DNA of 64,000 nucleotides from positions 6,971,814 through 7,035,813 of the forward strand of contig NC_088193.1 in NCBI RefSeq assembly GCF_028769735.1. The letters are read 5' to 3'. The notes below the pieces were generated by a model. That model ran no database searches. It saw only the letters and a list, made by a program, of their open reading frames with translations, and was not told the DNA's origin. Below are positions 22,278 through 32,959 of the stretch, in pieces; positions within the stretch are counted from its first letter, which is position 1; the number at the start of each line of letters is the position of its first letter. This stretch comes from Zonotrichia leucophrys gambelii. Taxonomy: Eukaryota > Chordata > Aves > Passeriformes > Passerellidae. The position numbers were made by a program, and so were the translations under genes.

Positions 22278-22425
22278 TGCAAAAAGGAGGCAAAGCAACA
22301 CCAGGGCTTGGTCTGAATAGGGTGTGAGCAGCAGGGTGGCCAGTCCCCAGCCTGGTCCCTCTGCACTGCACAGGCGATGATTTATCCCCATTTCCCCGGC
22401 TGTTTTGGTGAGCAGAGCCGTCATT
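22278..22425 (-). repeat. Right arm of second inverted duplication
   Basis: Inverted partner of 21077-21236. The intervening 1 kb contains the LTR at 21278-21654 and one copy of the 190-bp repeat. Confidence 0.88.
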
Positions 22426-23085
22426 AACCCCACACTGTCAGAGGTTACTCCATGGCCAAACCCCAGCCTGTACCACCCCTGGGCAGCCCCTGGAGGCCAG
22501 AGGGGTCCCTGTCCCGGGAGTGGAACAAAGGCCAGCCCCAAGCACAGCCCTGGCAGCGTTAATGTGCCCTGGCAGAGCCGGGTGGAGCCAGCGCTGCAGG
22601 AAACCCCCGCTGCAGCGACTCATCCATCCAGCCTGCAGAAATCATTATCTGTGCTGCTGTCCCCTCAGCCTGGCTGGGGACGTCACTGGTGGCCTCCATC
22701 CATCCCTGGAGGAGCTCCAGGCGTGTTTCCCCTCAGACAAACAATGGCCCTGAGTCACAGAGCGCAGGCTTTGGTGGGGTTTTTCGGGGGTGTTTTCCTG
22801 CTCCCAGCCCATCCAGGGAGAATTCCCCCCAAATCCCACCTGCAGCCCTGGCAGATGTGCAGAGCCTACGGCTGTCACTGCACATTTATGCTTTATCAGC
22901 CCCTGACAGGCCAGCCAAACAGAATTCCAGATGTTTCCTACCCCGGAGCCCAGCCCAAGGTTTTGGGGTTTTCAGTGTTGTTTTGGGTTGTTCAGTGTTT
23001 GCTTGGCTTGTCTGGCACTGGGACATCTGGAGAGGGCAGCTGCCTGCAAACACTGATTTTTTTTTTTCCCCCCCCAAAATAGGAA
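22426..23085. other. Intergenic, no gene seen
   Basis: GC-rich. The 225-codon plus-strand frame has no domain and strong shadow frames on the other strand. Confidence 0.5.
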
Positions 23086-23089
23086 AAAC

Positions 23090-23525
23090 AAAATTAAAAT
23101 TTCCATGCAGGTCCTGTTGGTCAGTATTTAATACCAAAATAAAATCCTGGGGTTTGTTCTGAGACTGTTCAGGCAATAAAATTTGGGCTATCTCAAGTTC
23201 TTCTGTGTCCCTGAAACACTTTGTGACCCCAAACCTGCATCCAGGCTCAGATTTGGGCCCCAAATGAATTTTTGGAAAAAAAAAAGTATAATTTCCATGC
23301 AGCTCCTGTTAGCCAATATTTAATACCAAAATAAAATCCTAGGATTTGTCCTGGGATTGCTCAGGCAATAAAATCTGGGCTATCTTAAGTTTTTCTATGT
23401 CCCTGAAACATTTTGTGACCCCATTCAGATTTGGACCCTGAATGGATTCTTTGAAAAAAAATGTATCATTTCCATGCAGCTCCTGTTAGCCAGTATTTAA
23501 TATAAAAATAAAATGTTCTGTCTAA
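23090..23525. repeat. Tandem repeat of about 180-190 bp
   Basis: 2.3 units begin at 'ttccatgca' at 23101, 23293 and 23470 and share 'aataccaaaataaaatcct', 'ctcaggcaataaaat' and 'ctgaaacattttgtgacccc'. A fourth, partial copy is 1.4 kb to the left. No coding potential. Confidence 0.9.
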
Positions 23526-23995
23526 TTTGTTAGGTCATTGGTACCATTATTTATGGGGAGAGGGGTGGATAAGAAGAATAATCCCACAAAAAGGAGGCGG
23601 TGGGATCACACCAGCCTCCATGTAAGGATCTGAATTCCCTTTGCTGGGAATGGCAGCAGGGTGAAAGCCCAGCTGAAGGCTGGGGCAGGCACTCCACAGG
23701 TTTCCCTGATCCCTGGGAGGGATGGGATCAAACAGCTCCTGGAATGGTTTTGGATGTGTTGGTTTTGGCAGAACAAGAACTCCTAAGTAAAACAAATATT
23801 TAAAAAAAATTATTTTATTTTTTACTTTCTAATTTTATTTTAACTCTGAAGCAAAATATTTTCCATGGGAAGCCCCTGTCTGGCTGTCAGTGTCTCTGGA
23901 GCTGATGGACCCGACCCAAGCATCCCACCCACAGCCTGTGCCAGCCTGGGCTGCAGCTCCTCGAGGCTGGGGCTCTGCCCTCCTCTGCCAGACCT
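23526..23995. other. Intergenic, no gene seen
   Basis: Nothing recognisable. Confidence 0.5.
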
Positions 23996-23999
23996 GCTC

Positions 24000-24270
24000 C
24001 AGGCACTGCAAACTGAGCACAAATCAGAACCCAGGCCATTCACCTGGCTGTCCTGTTTGGCTGAGACCCTGGCAGGGGCTCAGAGACCTTGGCATGGAGT
24101 CAGAAACACCTGTGCCTTGGATTTTAGCCCATGGAAACAATGACCAACTTTGTGTGAGGAGTTACAAGCCGCAAGAGTTTGAGTAGAATGATAGTGAATT
24201 TGTCACAGGGTGAAAATGTAGAATTTTGGGGTTTTTAGAATGGGGGCTCAAGAGGCAAGAGGGAGGAATC
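24000..24270 (+). pseudogene. ERV internal remnant upstream of LTR
   Basis: Aligns with the reverse complement of 15576-15890, including the open frame ending in the ETLAGAQRPW...FSPWKQ-type peptide at 24143. Next come about 100 bp and a purine-rich tract (24249-24269, caagaggcaagagggaggaa) that looks like a polypurine tract. Upstream retroviral genes are missing. Confidence 0.6.
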
Positions 24271-24582
24271 TGGGTGTAGTCTTCTTCTTCTTCTTCTTCT
24301 TCTTCTTCTTCTTCTTCTTCTTCTTCTTCTCCTTCTCCATGGGTTTGCGTGGTTTTGTGTAATTGGACAGAAAAGTCCACATTGCAGGGCATGGGTGGTT
24401 GTTATTGGGTTAAAAGTGAAAATAATTTAGGTGTCATTTCTTAAGTGGGCAGTTTAGCCTTAAAAGACCCTGTAGAGAAAGACAGTGAGCCATTTTGTGC
24501 CTTGTTAGCGAAGAACTGCAGAACTCACTGCTGTGAGACTGTGACATTGGTAAGAAATAAAAAACACCTGAGTCTGAACACA
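24271..24582 (+). mobile_element. ERV 3' LTR, plus strand
   Basis: Starts TGGGTGTAG directly after the purine tract. It contains the microsatellite at 24280-24337, a TTAAAAG TATA-like word near 24460, AATAAA near 24556-24562, and an end near 'ctgagtctgaaca'. Homologous to 3894-4170. No 5' LTR or paired duplication was found, so this is a truncated provirus end. Confidence 0.7.
24280..24337. repeat. (CTT)n microsatellite inside LTR
   Basis: About 17 CTT units then CTCCTTCTCC, at the same LTR position as the (CTTCTC)n of the 3.8-kb copy. Confidence 0.95.
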
Positions 24583-24599
24583 AAATTCCACCTAGAGAG

Positions 24600-26780
24600 C
24601 TTCAATCCTGACCTCGACAGAGGAAGGAGGAAGCCAAAAACCAGCACTTTTCCACCCAGGAAAAGTGAACACCTCTATGGCACAAGGGATATATCTCATT
24701 AATACAAATTTTAATAGATTTTCTGCTTTTTAAAGCTTAATCCTCACAAGAGAGGACCAGCAGAGGGGGTCTGCACTGGGAGCCATCAGAAATCCAGCAC
24801 AAAGCTCTTTTTAGGGAACAGTCATGGAGAGAAGGGGGTTTTGGGTTATTTTCCAGTGTTTCCTTGTGTTTTCCACTCTGGTGGATATACAGATCTCCGG
24901 GATTTTTCCCTGGTCCTGTTATTCCCTTTCCATCCATGCACTGAGCAGAAAAGGGTGGGGAAGGACCAAAATCAATCAGAGCCATTGGCAGGGAGGGGAT
25001 AGGAGCTGCCAGCATTGATACACTTTAAATAGCCAGAGGGGCTTTGGAAAAGGAAAAAAATCCAGAGGAAATCCAGAATAAAGCAGGAGAGAGCTGGGAT
25101 AAAGCCTGGTGGGTTCAACATCCTCTGCAGTCCTCGGGGCAGGAGCAGGGGCTCTCTGTGCTGAGCCCAGACACAACAGGATAATTTGGGAAGTGCAGGA
25201 TGGATTTCCTCCCCAGGACCCTTTGGATTGTCTCACCAGTGCATTACATCCTCTAAAGCTTATAAATCAATTAACTCAGGCCTGCTTAGCTAATTAGAGC
25301 TGCTTACACTTCCAGCTAATAAAGTATTTGTCATTTCTAAGGCACGTGGGAGTTTTTCTTCAGCTTAACCCAATCACCCTGACAATTCCTGCAGCTGAAG
25401 ACATTCCCAGAAGCACTTTTTGCCAGAGGTAAGAAAAATCTGATTAGGTAAGATGACAAAACCTTGCATTCCTGTAGTTTTCCCTGCTGGAGTGTGGATG
25501 GATAGAGATGATGATCCAGCAGCACTCCCATTGGCAATCCAGCAGTGGGGATGGAATTTGGAGGAAATTTTGGGATTAAGGGTGCAGAGGTCTGTTGGAC
25601 ACTTGGGTTCAATGGATTTCAACATTTTGACTTCATCCTTAAGCCAAGCTTTGCTGATATTGAGAGGATTCAAGCTCACCTGGTGGGTTTTTGGTGTTTA
25701 TTCATCTCCACATGTTTAATTCAACAAAGGGAAAAGAAACTCTTTGAATGTGCTGCTGCATCCAAATGTTTTTTTCCCCCTTCTATCTTCCCTTATTTTT
25801 TAATGGACTTAATAAAGAAGGAAATGTATCAGCCAAGTCCAGCCCATGTGGCTTTAACAACTCAATTTAATTAACATCTCCCAAACTGTCTTATTAAAAC
25901 TAAATTAAATCCTGATTTGAGAGGTTTAATAGATCACCCAGACCTTGTGCAGAGACAACTGCAGCTGTGGGAGTGGCAGCAGAAGGAGCTGAGCCTTTCC
26001 CTGCTCACCTTTGGGGGCCAGAGCTGCTCCCCCATTCCCAGGCTGCAGTCCAGGTCTCCTGCCAGGTTAAATCAGTGTTCACTCTCTGGGGCTGCAGACA
26101 GACAGCAGCTCCCTGAGTCCTGAGTTTATCCTGGAAGAAAGGAAAAACTGCCAAACCAGAAAATTATACAGAATATGCAAGCTTTTCCCTGGCTTTTTAA
26201 AATCCATTTGCCTAAACCACATTTTTGTAAGGTTATTTTTTGACTTATAAAAAAAAAAAAAAGGAAGATGCTCAGGTTAAATAAGAATTATCATAAAAAT
26301 GGCCCTGTTTATCATGGGGAAGGATTTTGGCTTTGAGGGTAGGTGGAAACTCATCATTTTTGGAAGGGAAACAGGGAAGAGCAAGAAAACACCAATTTAT
26401 TTTGGAAATTTTTGCTCCCAACAAGGGAAGTGCTGCTCCATCAGCCTGTGGAGGAGCTGGTGCCTTTCCCCATCCTTCTGTGCCCTTTTCTCCCTATTTC
26501 CCTTTTCCCCTTTGCTTCCCTCCTGCTCCCTGGGGGCTCTGCCTTCCCCCTCTGCTCTCCAGCCCCCAGGGATGCTCTCCCACCCGAAAACCTCCAGGAG
26601 CTGCTCCTGCTTTTCCCAGCAGGCCCTCAGCACTGGAGAGCTGATGGGGGCAGCATCTGCTTTCCATCACCCTGCCAGGCCAGGCTTAGCTCTGCTCCAG
26701 TCTAATCCCTGCCAGGTCAATCCCTGCTCCCACAGCCCTGCCCCGTGCTCCAGAGGGCTGGAGATCAAGGGAGCTCCTCA
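24600..26780. other. Intergenic, no gene seen
   Basis: No recognisable gene or repeat apart from an A-run near 26255. Confidence 0.5.
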
Positions 26781-26782
26781 GG

Positions 26783-27545
26783 GTGGGGCTGAGCAGCCCA
26801 GAGCTGCTCCTGGGGACACCTCAGAGCACCTGGGTGGACTGGAAAGGCTGGAGCTGCTCCTGGGGACATCTGGGAACTCCTGGGGACACCTTGGAGCTCC
26901 TGGGGACGCCTCAGAGCACCTGGGTGAACTGGCAGAGCTGGAGATGCTCCTGGGGACATCTTTGAGCTCCTGGAGGGGCTGGCAGGGGTGGAGCTGCTCT
27001 TGGGGACACCTTGAAGCTCCTGGTGACACCTCAGAGCTCCTGGAAGGGCTGGAAGGGCTGGAGCTGCTCTTGGGGACACCTCAGAGCTCCTGGGGACACC
27101 TTGGAGCTCCTGGGGACACCTCGAAGCTCCTGGATGGACTAGCAGGGCTGGAGCTGCTCCTGGGGACACCTCAGAGCTCCTGGGACACTTTGGAGCTCCT
27201 AAGTGGGCTGGCAAGGCTGGAGATGCTCCTGGGGACACCTGGGAGCTTCTGGAGGGGCTGGAAGGGCTGGAGCTGCTCTTGGGGACATCTCAGAGCTCCT
27301 GGGGACACCTCAGAACTCCTGGGGGCCCCTTGGAGCTCCTGGATGGGCCAGCAGGACTCGAGCTGCTCTTGGAGAGACCTCAGAACTGCTGGATGGGCTG
27401 ACAGGGCTGGAGCTGCTCTTGGGGATATCTGGGAGCTTCTGGGAACACCTTGGAGCTCCTGAGTGGGCCAGCAGGACTTGAGCTGCTCTTGGGGACACCT
27501 TGGAGCTCCTGAGTGAGCTGGCAGGGCTGGAGCTGCTCCTGGGGC
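26783..27545. repeat. 21-bp minisatellite with higher-order structure
   Basis: Basic unit 'gagctcctggggacacctt' plus two bases (21 bp), interspersed with 'gatgggctggcagggctgga' spacers to form units of about 63-84 bp. All periods are near multiples of three, so a 387-codon plus-strand frame (26299-27462) and several minus-strand frames run through. They have repetitive low-complexity products and no domain. Confidence 0.95.
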
Positions 27546-27842
27546 TGTTCCAAGGTGGAGTGGAACCCACAGGTGAGTTTTGGGGACAGGGTTGCTAGCA
27601 GGGCTCAGCTGCTGCTTTTGGGGGACCTGCCCATTCCTGGGGCACTGGCCTGGTGAGAAGGGCCATGCCCAGGGACAGTGCCAGCCTGGAAAAGGGCTCT
27701 GCTGAGCCCAGGAGGGCACAGGCAGGGGCTGTGGGGCTGGAGGGAGATGGGCAAGTGCTCAAATCCCCCAAACCCAGCCGGCCTCAGGGCCTGCACTCTG
27801 AGCAGTGGGCAGCCTGGTGCTGTAGGATCCTGTTTCTCTGGT
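27546..27842. other. Intergenic, no gene seen
   Basis: Nothing recognisable. Confidence 0.5.
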
Positions 27843-28440
27843 GTCCTGGTTTAGGGCAAATTTGGGAGAAAACCTCCAAAGGGGAACCCCTTGTCCTGGT
27901 TTAGGGCAAATTTGGGAGAAAACCTCCAAAGGGGCTCCTCCAGAAAACAAACCCACACGGCCCCTGTGCCCAACCGGGTCAGGAAGGATTCCTCAGAGAG
28001 AAGTGGAAAGAACCTGTTCATTTAACAGGCACAGCACCCCCCAGCACACAGAATGAACAATACCAGATCACACCACTCTGAAAAAGATGACAAATTCAGA
28101 AAGTCTCTCTTGGGGGTGCTCGCTCTGTTATCAGTCCCTCCAGAGAAAGGCTGCGGCCCAGAGCAGGCCCTGGTAGGCCACAAGGTGCAAACTCTCGGTG
28201 CTCCCCAGGTCCCAGACCAGAACAGGTTTGAACAGTTCCAAGAAAGGGGGAAAAAAAAAACAGTCCAGGGAAAAATTTGCCTAGGTGAACTAACTAATGA
28301 GCACGAGCAAAAAGCAAGAGCAAAGCAGGAGCAAAGCAGAAGCAAGAGCAAAGCAAAAAGCAAAAGCAGCACCATGTACTGCCTTGTCTCTGTGTCCCAC
28401 CAGCCATGGGGGAGTGGCTGATAGCAAAACCAGAACAAAA
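27843..28440 (-). mobile_element. Probable ERV LTR-derived segment
   Basis: The left end, TGTCCTGGTTTAGGG, reads on the reverse strand as a U5 end in CTAAACCAGGACA, like the CTAAGACA end of the 49903 LTR family. The first 51-53 bp are tandemly duplicated (27843-27893 and 27894-27945). The right boundary is uncertain. Confidence 0.5.
28305..28368. repeat. Short AGCAAAGC-type tandem
   Basis: Repeated 'agcaagagcaaagcagg'-like words, purine-rich. Confidence 0.7.
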
Positions 28441-28470
28441 TTGACTCCTTGTTGGGGAAGATGAAACAGG

Positions 28471-29089
28471 AAAGCCTTATAAATATGACTGTCTGGCAAA
28501 AGATTTTGAGAATATAGAAACTGTAAGTGAGATTGAAATGAAAGCAAGCTTTGAGATACCTCAGTTACTGAACAACTGGAAAACAATGGTGTGGCTGGCT
28601 GAAGGTAATCCCCTTTTGATGGAACAACACCCTCTGCTTGCAGACAGCTCCAAGGGGCAGAGCAGACCCTGCAGCTTGGCAGAAGGGGCCCAAAGAGGAG
28701 TTTTTAGGGTTTAAAATGTAACACAGTATGGTAATGTAATGATTCTTATAGGCTGTATGGAACTCCTATAGGATTTGTATCTTGTACTAGATTGGTTAGT
28801 GAGAATTAGAATATTCAACACAGAAGAAGATTTGTGATATTGTAACGGGAACTTCACCCTCTTACCCCTTTAACACTCTTATCCCTTTTACTCTCTTACC
28901 CTTTTACTCTCTACCCTCTCATCCTCTCTGCCCCTTTCTTCTCTCGGGCCTGCTCTGAGCTGTGGCTGGCAGCTCCCAGCAGGGCCCTGCACCCAGGCCC
29001 TTTGCAATAAACCACAAGTTCCATGACCTGGTTTCAGAGATCTCTCGTCTGCGTCCGTCCCCACCATCCTATCCCCTGACATTCCTACA
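28471..29089 (+). mobile_element. ERV LTR, plus strand
   Basis: Carries AATAAA near 29005 followed by a U5-like tail ('cagagatctctcgtctgcgt', then 'cccctgacattcctaca'). It also has a pyrimidine-rich tandem 'ctcttacccttttactctc' at 28858-28930. The upstream text beginning 'tatgactgtctggcaaaaga' resembles a passerine LTR I remember (not verified). The left end and duplication are unresolved. Confidence 0.6.
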
Positions 29090-29094
29090 GCTCT

Positions 29095-29930
29095 TCAGAG
29101 CCAGTCTTGAAGGCACAGAACATGATACCCAGCATAGACAGAACACAGGGATGGGGAGACAAGCATCATAACGTCACCCTAGGATATCTGGGAAGTTTGG
29201 GGTTCATTCATTGTGAGCCCTAAAGGTGCCCCTGCCCATCCAAACCAGCAGCAGAGAGGGCAGCCAGGATGGCTCAGACAAAATAAGGATTCAAAGCCAA
29301 ATTTAAACCACACTAATTAGTTAAAAAGCCATTGTTTCGTCATTTGGTACTAAACCAGTGACTTTAAACCAGCAGCTGCTCATTTTGCAATTCTCTTGAC
29401 GAGGATTTTCCATCCCTGCTGACGTTGGTGGAGTTATATCACCTGGAAATCTTCTCCCAGTGTGTGTGGAGCAGCATTGTTTACTGAAGAGTTTTAATCC
29501 TCCATTTACAGCCCCTCTGCTGAGAATCTGTGCTGAAATCAGGAAAGGCATCTGCAAAAAAAAAAAAAAATCCCTAAAAAACCCCTTTGTAAGCAGAAGG
29601 GAAGGAGATTTGAATCATCCAGTGCTGGAAAACTTCTCTCATCTATTTATTCCTGGGCCTGACATCTCCGAGAAAAAAATCCCCAAGCACTTTCCAAACT
29701 CCAAGAGGGGTCTGGAAAGGTTAATCCTGGCACAATTTTGCCATCAGCCGTTCTGGAAGCTGTTTCCCCACGGAAAATGTTATCTTGGGATGGGCTGGGT
29801 GTCCCTGGGTGCTGCAGCGCAGGAGGAGGATTAGCCCCAGGCGTGTTTGTAACTCCTTAATGGGAGATAAGGATCGTGTGATAATTGCTGGCAGCAGGGA
29901 AAGAGAAATATTCCCCAGCTCCAGCCTTGG
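29095..29930. other. Intergenic, no gene seen
   Basis: Nothing recognisable except an A-run near 29556. Confidence 0.5.
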
Positions 29931-29934
29931 GGGA

Positions 29935-30835
29935 ACACTCCCTTTTCCCTAAAAAGCATTGAGGGAAAAACTCCCCTTTTCCTAAAAATCACTGGGAAAA
30001 TCTCCCTTTGCCCTAAAAATCACTGGGGAAAAACTCCCTTTGCCCTAAAAAGCACCGGGGGAAAACTCCCTTTTCCCTAAAGAGCACTGGGGGGAAATTC
30101 CCTTTGTTCTAAAAGGCATTGTGGGAAAATGTTCCTTTCCCTGAAAAGCATTGGGGGGAAACTCTCTTTGCCCTAAAAAGCATTGGGGGGAAAAAATCCA
30201 TTTGTCCTAAAAAGCATTGGGGGAAAACTCTTATTTGCTCTAAAAAGCATTGAGGGGAAACTCCCTTTTCCCTAAAAAGCACTGGGGGGAAATGCCCCTT
30301 TCCCTTAAAATCTTTGGGAGGAAACTCTCTTTTCCCTAAAAGTCTTTAGGGGAAAACTCTCTTTTTCCCTAAAAAACATAAGGGGAAAACTCCCTTTTTC
30401 CTAAAAAGCACTGGGAAAAATCTCCCTTTGCCCTAAAAAGAACTGGGGGGAAATGCCCCTTTTCCTAAAAAGCATTGGGGGAAAATCCCTTTGCCCTTAA
30501 AGCACTGAGGGGAAAACTCCCTTTCCCTGAAAAGCATTGGAAGAGAACTCCTTTTCCCTAAAAAGCACTGGGAGAAAATGTTCCTTTTCCTAAAAAGCAC
30601 TGAAAGGAAATTCCCTTTGTTCTAAAAAACATTGGGGGAAAATTCCCTTTTCCCTAAAAAGCATTGAGGGGGAAAGGCCCCCTTTCCCTAAAAAGCACAT
30701 GAGGAAAACTCCATTTCTCCTAAAAAGCATTGGGGAGAAATCTTCCTTTGCCCTAAAAAGCATTTAGGGGAAAACTGTTTGTCCTAAAAAGCATTGGGGG
30801 AAAATGTTCCTTTCCCTAAAAAGCATGAAAAAATT
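29935..30835. repeat. 33-bp minisatellite, about 27 copies
   Basis: Units of type 'aaaaagcattgggggaaaac' plus 'tccctttgcccta', 30-36 bp long, in a 0.9-kb block. Copies differ by small indels and by CATT/CACT at the core, which shows age or ongoing slippage. Confidence 0.95.
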
Positions 30836-30839
30836 GGCA

Positions 30840-32190
30840 GAAAACCATCAATCAGATTTTTTTCTGGCACGACACTTTCTGGGGTTGCTGGGACTTTTTC
30901 CCCAGAGGATTTTCAGGAGTTTTGTCTGCACCCATGGGTTGGGTTTGTGTTCTGGTGGAAGGTGGCATCTCCCCAGGTTTGTCCTGGTGACCCTGAATGT
31001 TCTGGGGGGAATTTGGTGGTGTTTCAAAGCCAGAGCTCAAGTCAGAAATGTCACTTAAAACCTGACCTCTGTGTGGTTTGAAGTTGTTGTTTTCTTTTTG
31101 CAAAGAGTCCTTGGAGGCTTTTACTTTTTGGTATAAATAATCTGCTTTTCCCTTTCCTGGGAATTCACTTCAACAGCTCCTTGGAAAAGCCAGGTGTTGC
31201 CTTCCAGCCTCCCAAAGAACTGGATGCTGTAATGAAGGACACAGAAATTCAGGTAAAAGAGGAGTGAACAAAACCATAGAAATTATTTTCCTCACTTTTT
31301 CAAAACCCTTTTTCCCTCTCTGCCCCCTCTGCCTTCCCCACCTCTCCCTTTCCTCTCCTGAAGCAGTTGGTTGTGAGTGGGGTTCAACTTTCCATTGGCA
31401 AATCAAGCTTTTCTTTTAGAACTAAAAAAACTTGTTTCAAGTGAAAATTAATGCTAAACCCCAAAGTTATGGACAGTTATTGACCTACTTCTGTGCAATG
31501 ATGTTGTGGAATCAGCTTCCTTGGGTTTATTTTTTATATATTTTGCTTTATTTGTAATTCCAAATCTGTTTTGCTTCTACCCAGAGACCCTTTTAGTAAT
31601 GTGAGGTGGGGTCCCCTCCTGGGGGCTCCTGGAGCTTCTCCCTCTCCCCCACAGCACTGAGCTACCCTGAACTTCCCAGGGCAAAGCTCCAAGCCAGGGG
31701 GAGTCCTGCTGCTCCAGAGGGGGCTCATTTTGGGATTTCAGGCAGAAAAAGCACCCCAGTGAATCCCCAGTGTGGAGCAGAGAGGTTTCTCTGGCCCTTT
31801 GGAGGTGGAGCAGGGATCAGACACGTGGAGAGGGGAGAGGAGGAGGGACCCAGGGCTGCTTTGATCCCTCTCGGCATTCCCCCAAGACCCCCATGTGCCC
31901 AGCACCTGAGCAAAGCTATTTATAAACCTGCAGGAAGAGCAGGGAGCCCATAAATCTCCTGGGCTTCCTTTCTCTCCGGAGCAGGAGGAGAATTAAAACC
32001 ACGTGCTGGATTTCCCAGGGATGCTCCATCCTCCTGCCCCAGCCTGGAGGTGCCCACAGGGACCTGACTGTCCTCACCTGGGGGTGCTCAATAAGGCAGG
32101 AGGTGAAATACACACAATGGATGGGAGGGAAAACATTTTCCTGACACTTTGGGGTGGTTTCATGTAAAAACCCCAAAGCTCCTAGGCCAT
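30840..32190. other. Intergenic, no gene seen
   Basis: Nothing recognisable. Confidence 0.5.
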
Positions 32191-32194
32191 GAAC

Positions 32195-32957
32195 TTTGCT
32201 GCTGCTGAATCTCCAGCCCAAATCCCTTTGGGCTTTACATCTTTACATCTTTGAGGACCAGATGCCATCACCCCTCAGCCATTTTATTGAAATGAGGAGG
32301 GCTGATCACTTTGGCTAGGAACCAAACCCTCCATTTAGCAGTGAAGAGTGAGGGTTCCCTACAGGCTTCTGGAAGCTGCTGTGGAGACTCCCTGGTGGTT
32401 TCTATGGGGCTGATCTTGTGCTGCAGCCCAGCAACTCCACACTCAGCATGAATTTGGCTGCTGGACCCCAAATTCCTGGAGGAAGCGTGGATTCCATGAG
32501 GCTCAGCCATGCACTGGAGTGGTGATGCCTCCCTGATGGGCAGAGCTGCTCTTTTTGGGATCAAAGGGTCAAAGGGCACCAAACTTTGCTGCTGCTGCTG
32601 AATCTCCATCCCCACAGCTCCTTTGAGGACCAGATTCCATCACCTCTCAGCCATTTTATTGGGAAGAGGAGAGCTGATCACTTTGAATAGGAACCAAACC
32701 CTCCATTTAAAAGGGAAGAGTCACAGGGTTCCCTACAGGCTTCTGGAAGCTGCTGTGGAGATTCTCTGGAGGCTTCTACAGGACTGATCTTGTGCTGCAG
32801 CCCAGCATCTCCACACTCAGCATAAATTTGGCTGCTGGACCCCAAATTCCTGGAGGAAGGGTGGATTCCATGAGGCTCAGCCATGCACTGGAGTGGTGAT
32901 GCCTCCCTGATGGGCAGAGCTGCTCTTTTTGGGATCAAAGGGTCAAAGGGCACCAAA
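32195..32957. repeat. Tandem duplication, period 372 bp
   Basis: 'ttgaggaccagatgccatca' at 32251 recurs as 'ttgaggaccagattccatca' at 32623. Nearly all of the following 330 bp also matches, ending in both copies at 'caaagggtcaaagggcacca'. Minus-strand frames of 115 and 166 codons are the two copies of one shadow frame. Confidence 0.95.
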
Positions 32958-32959
32958 TG

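Noticed and set aside
26299..27462. 387-codon open frame
   Set aside because: Created by a 21-bp minisatellite; no domain, splice context or conserved start.
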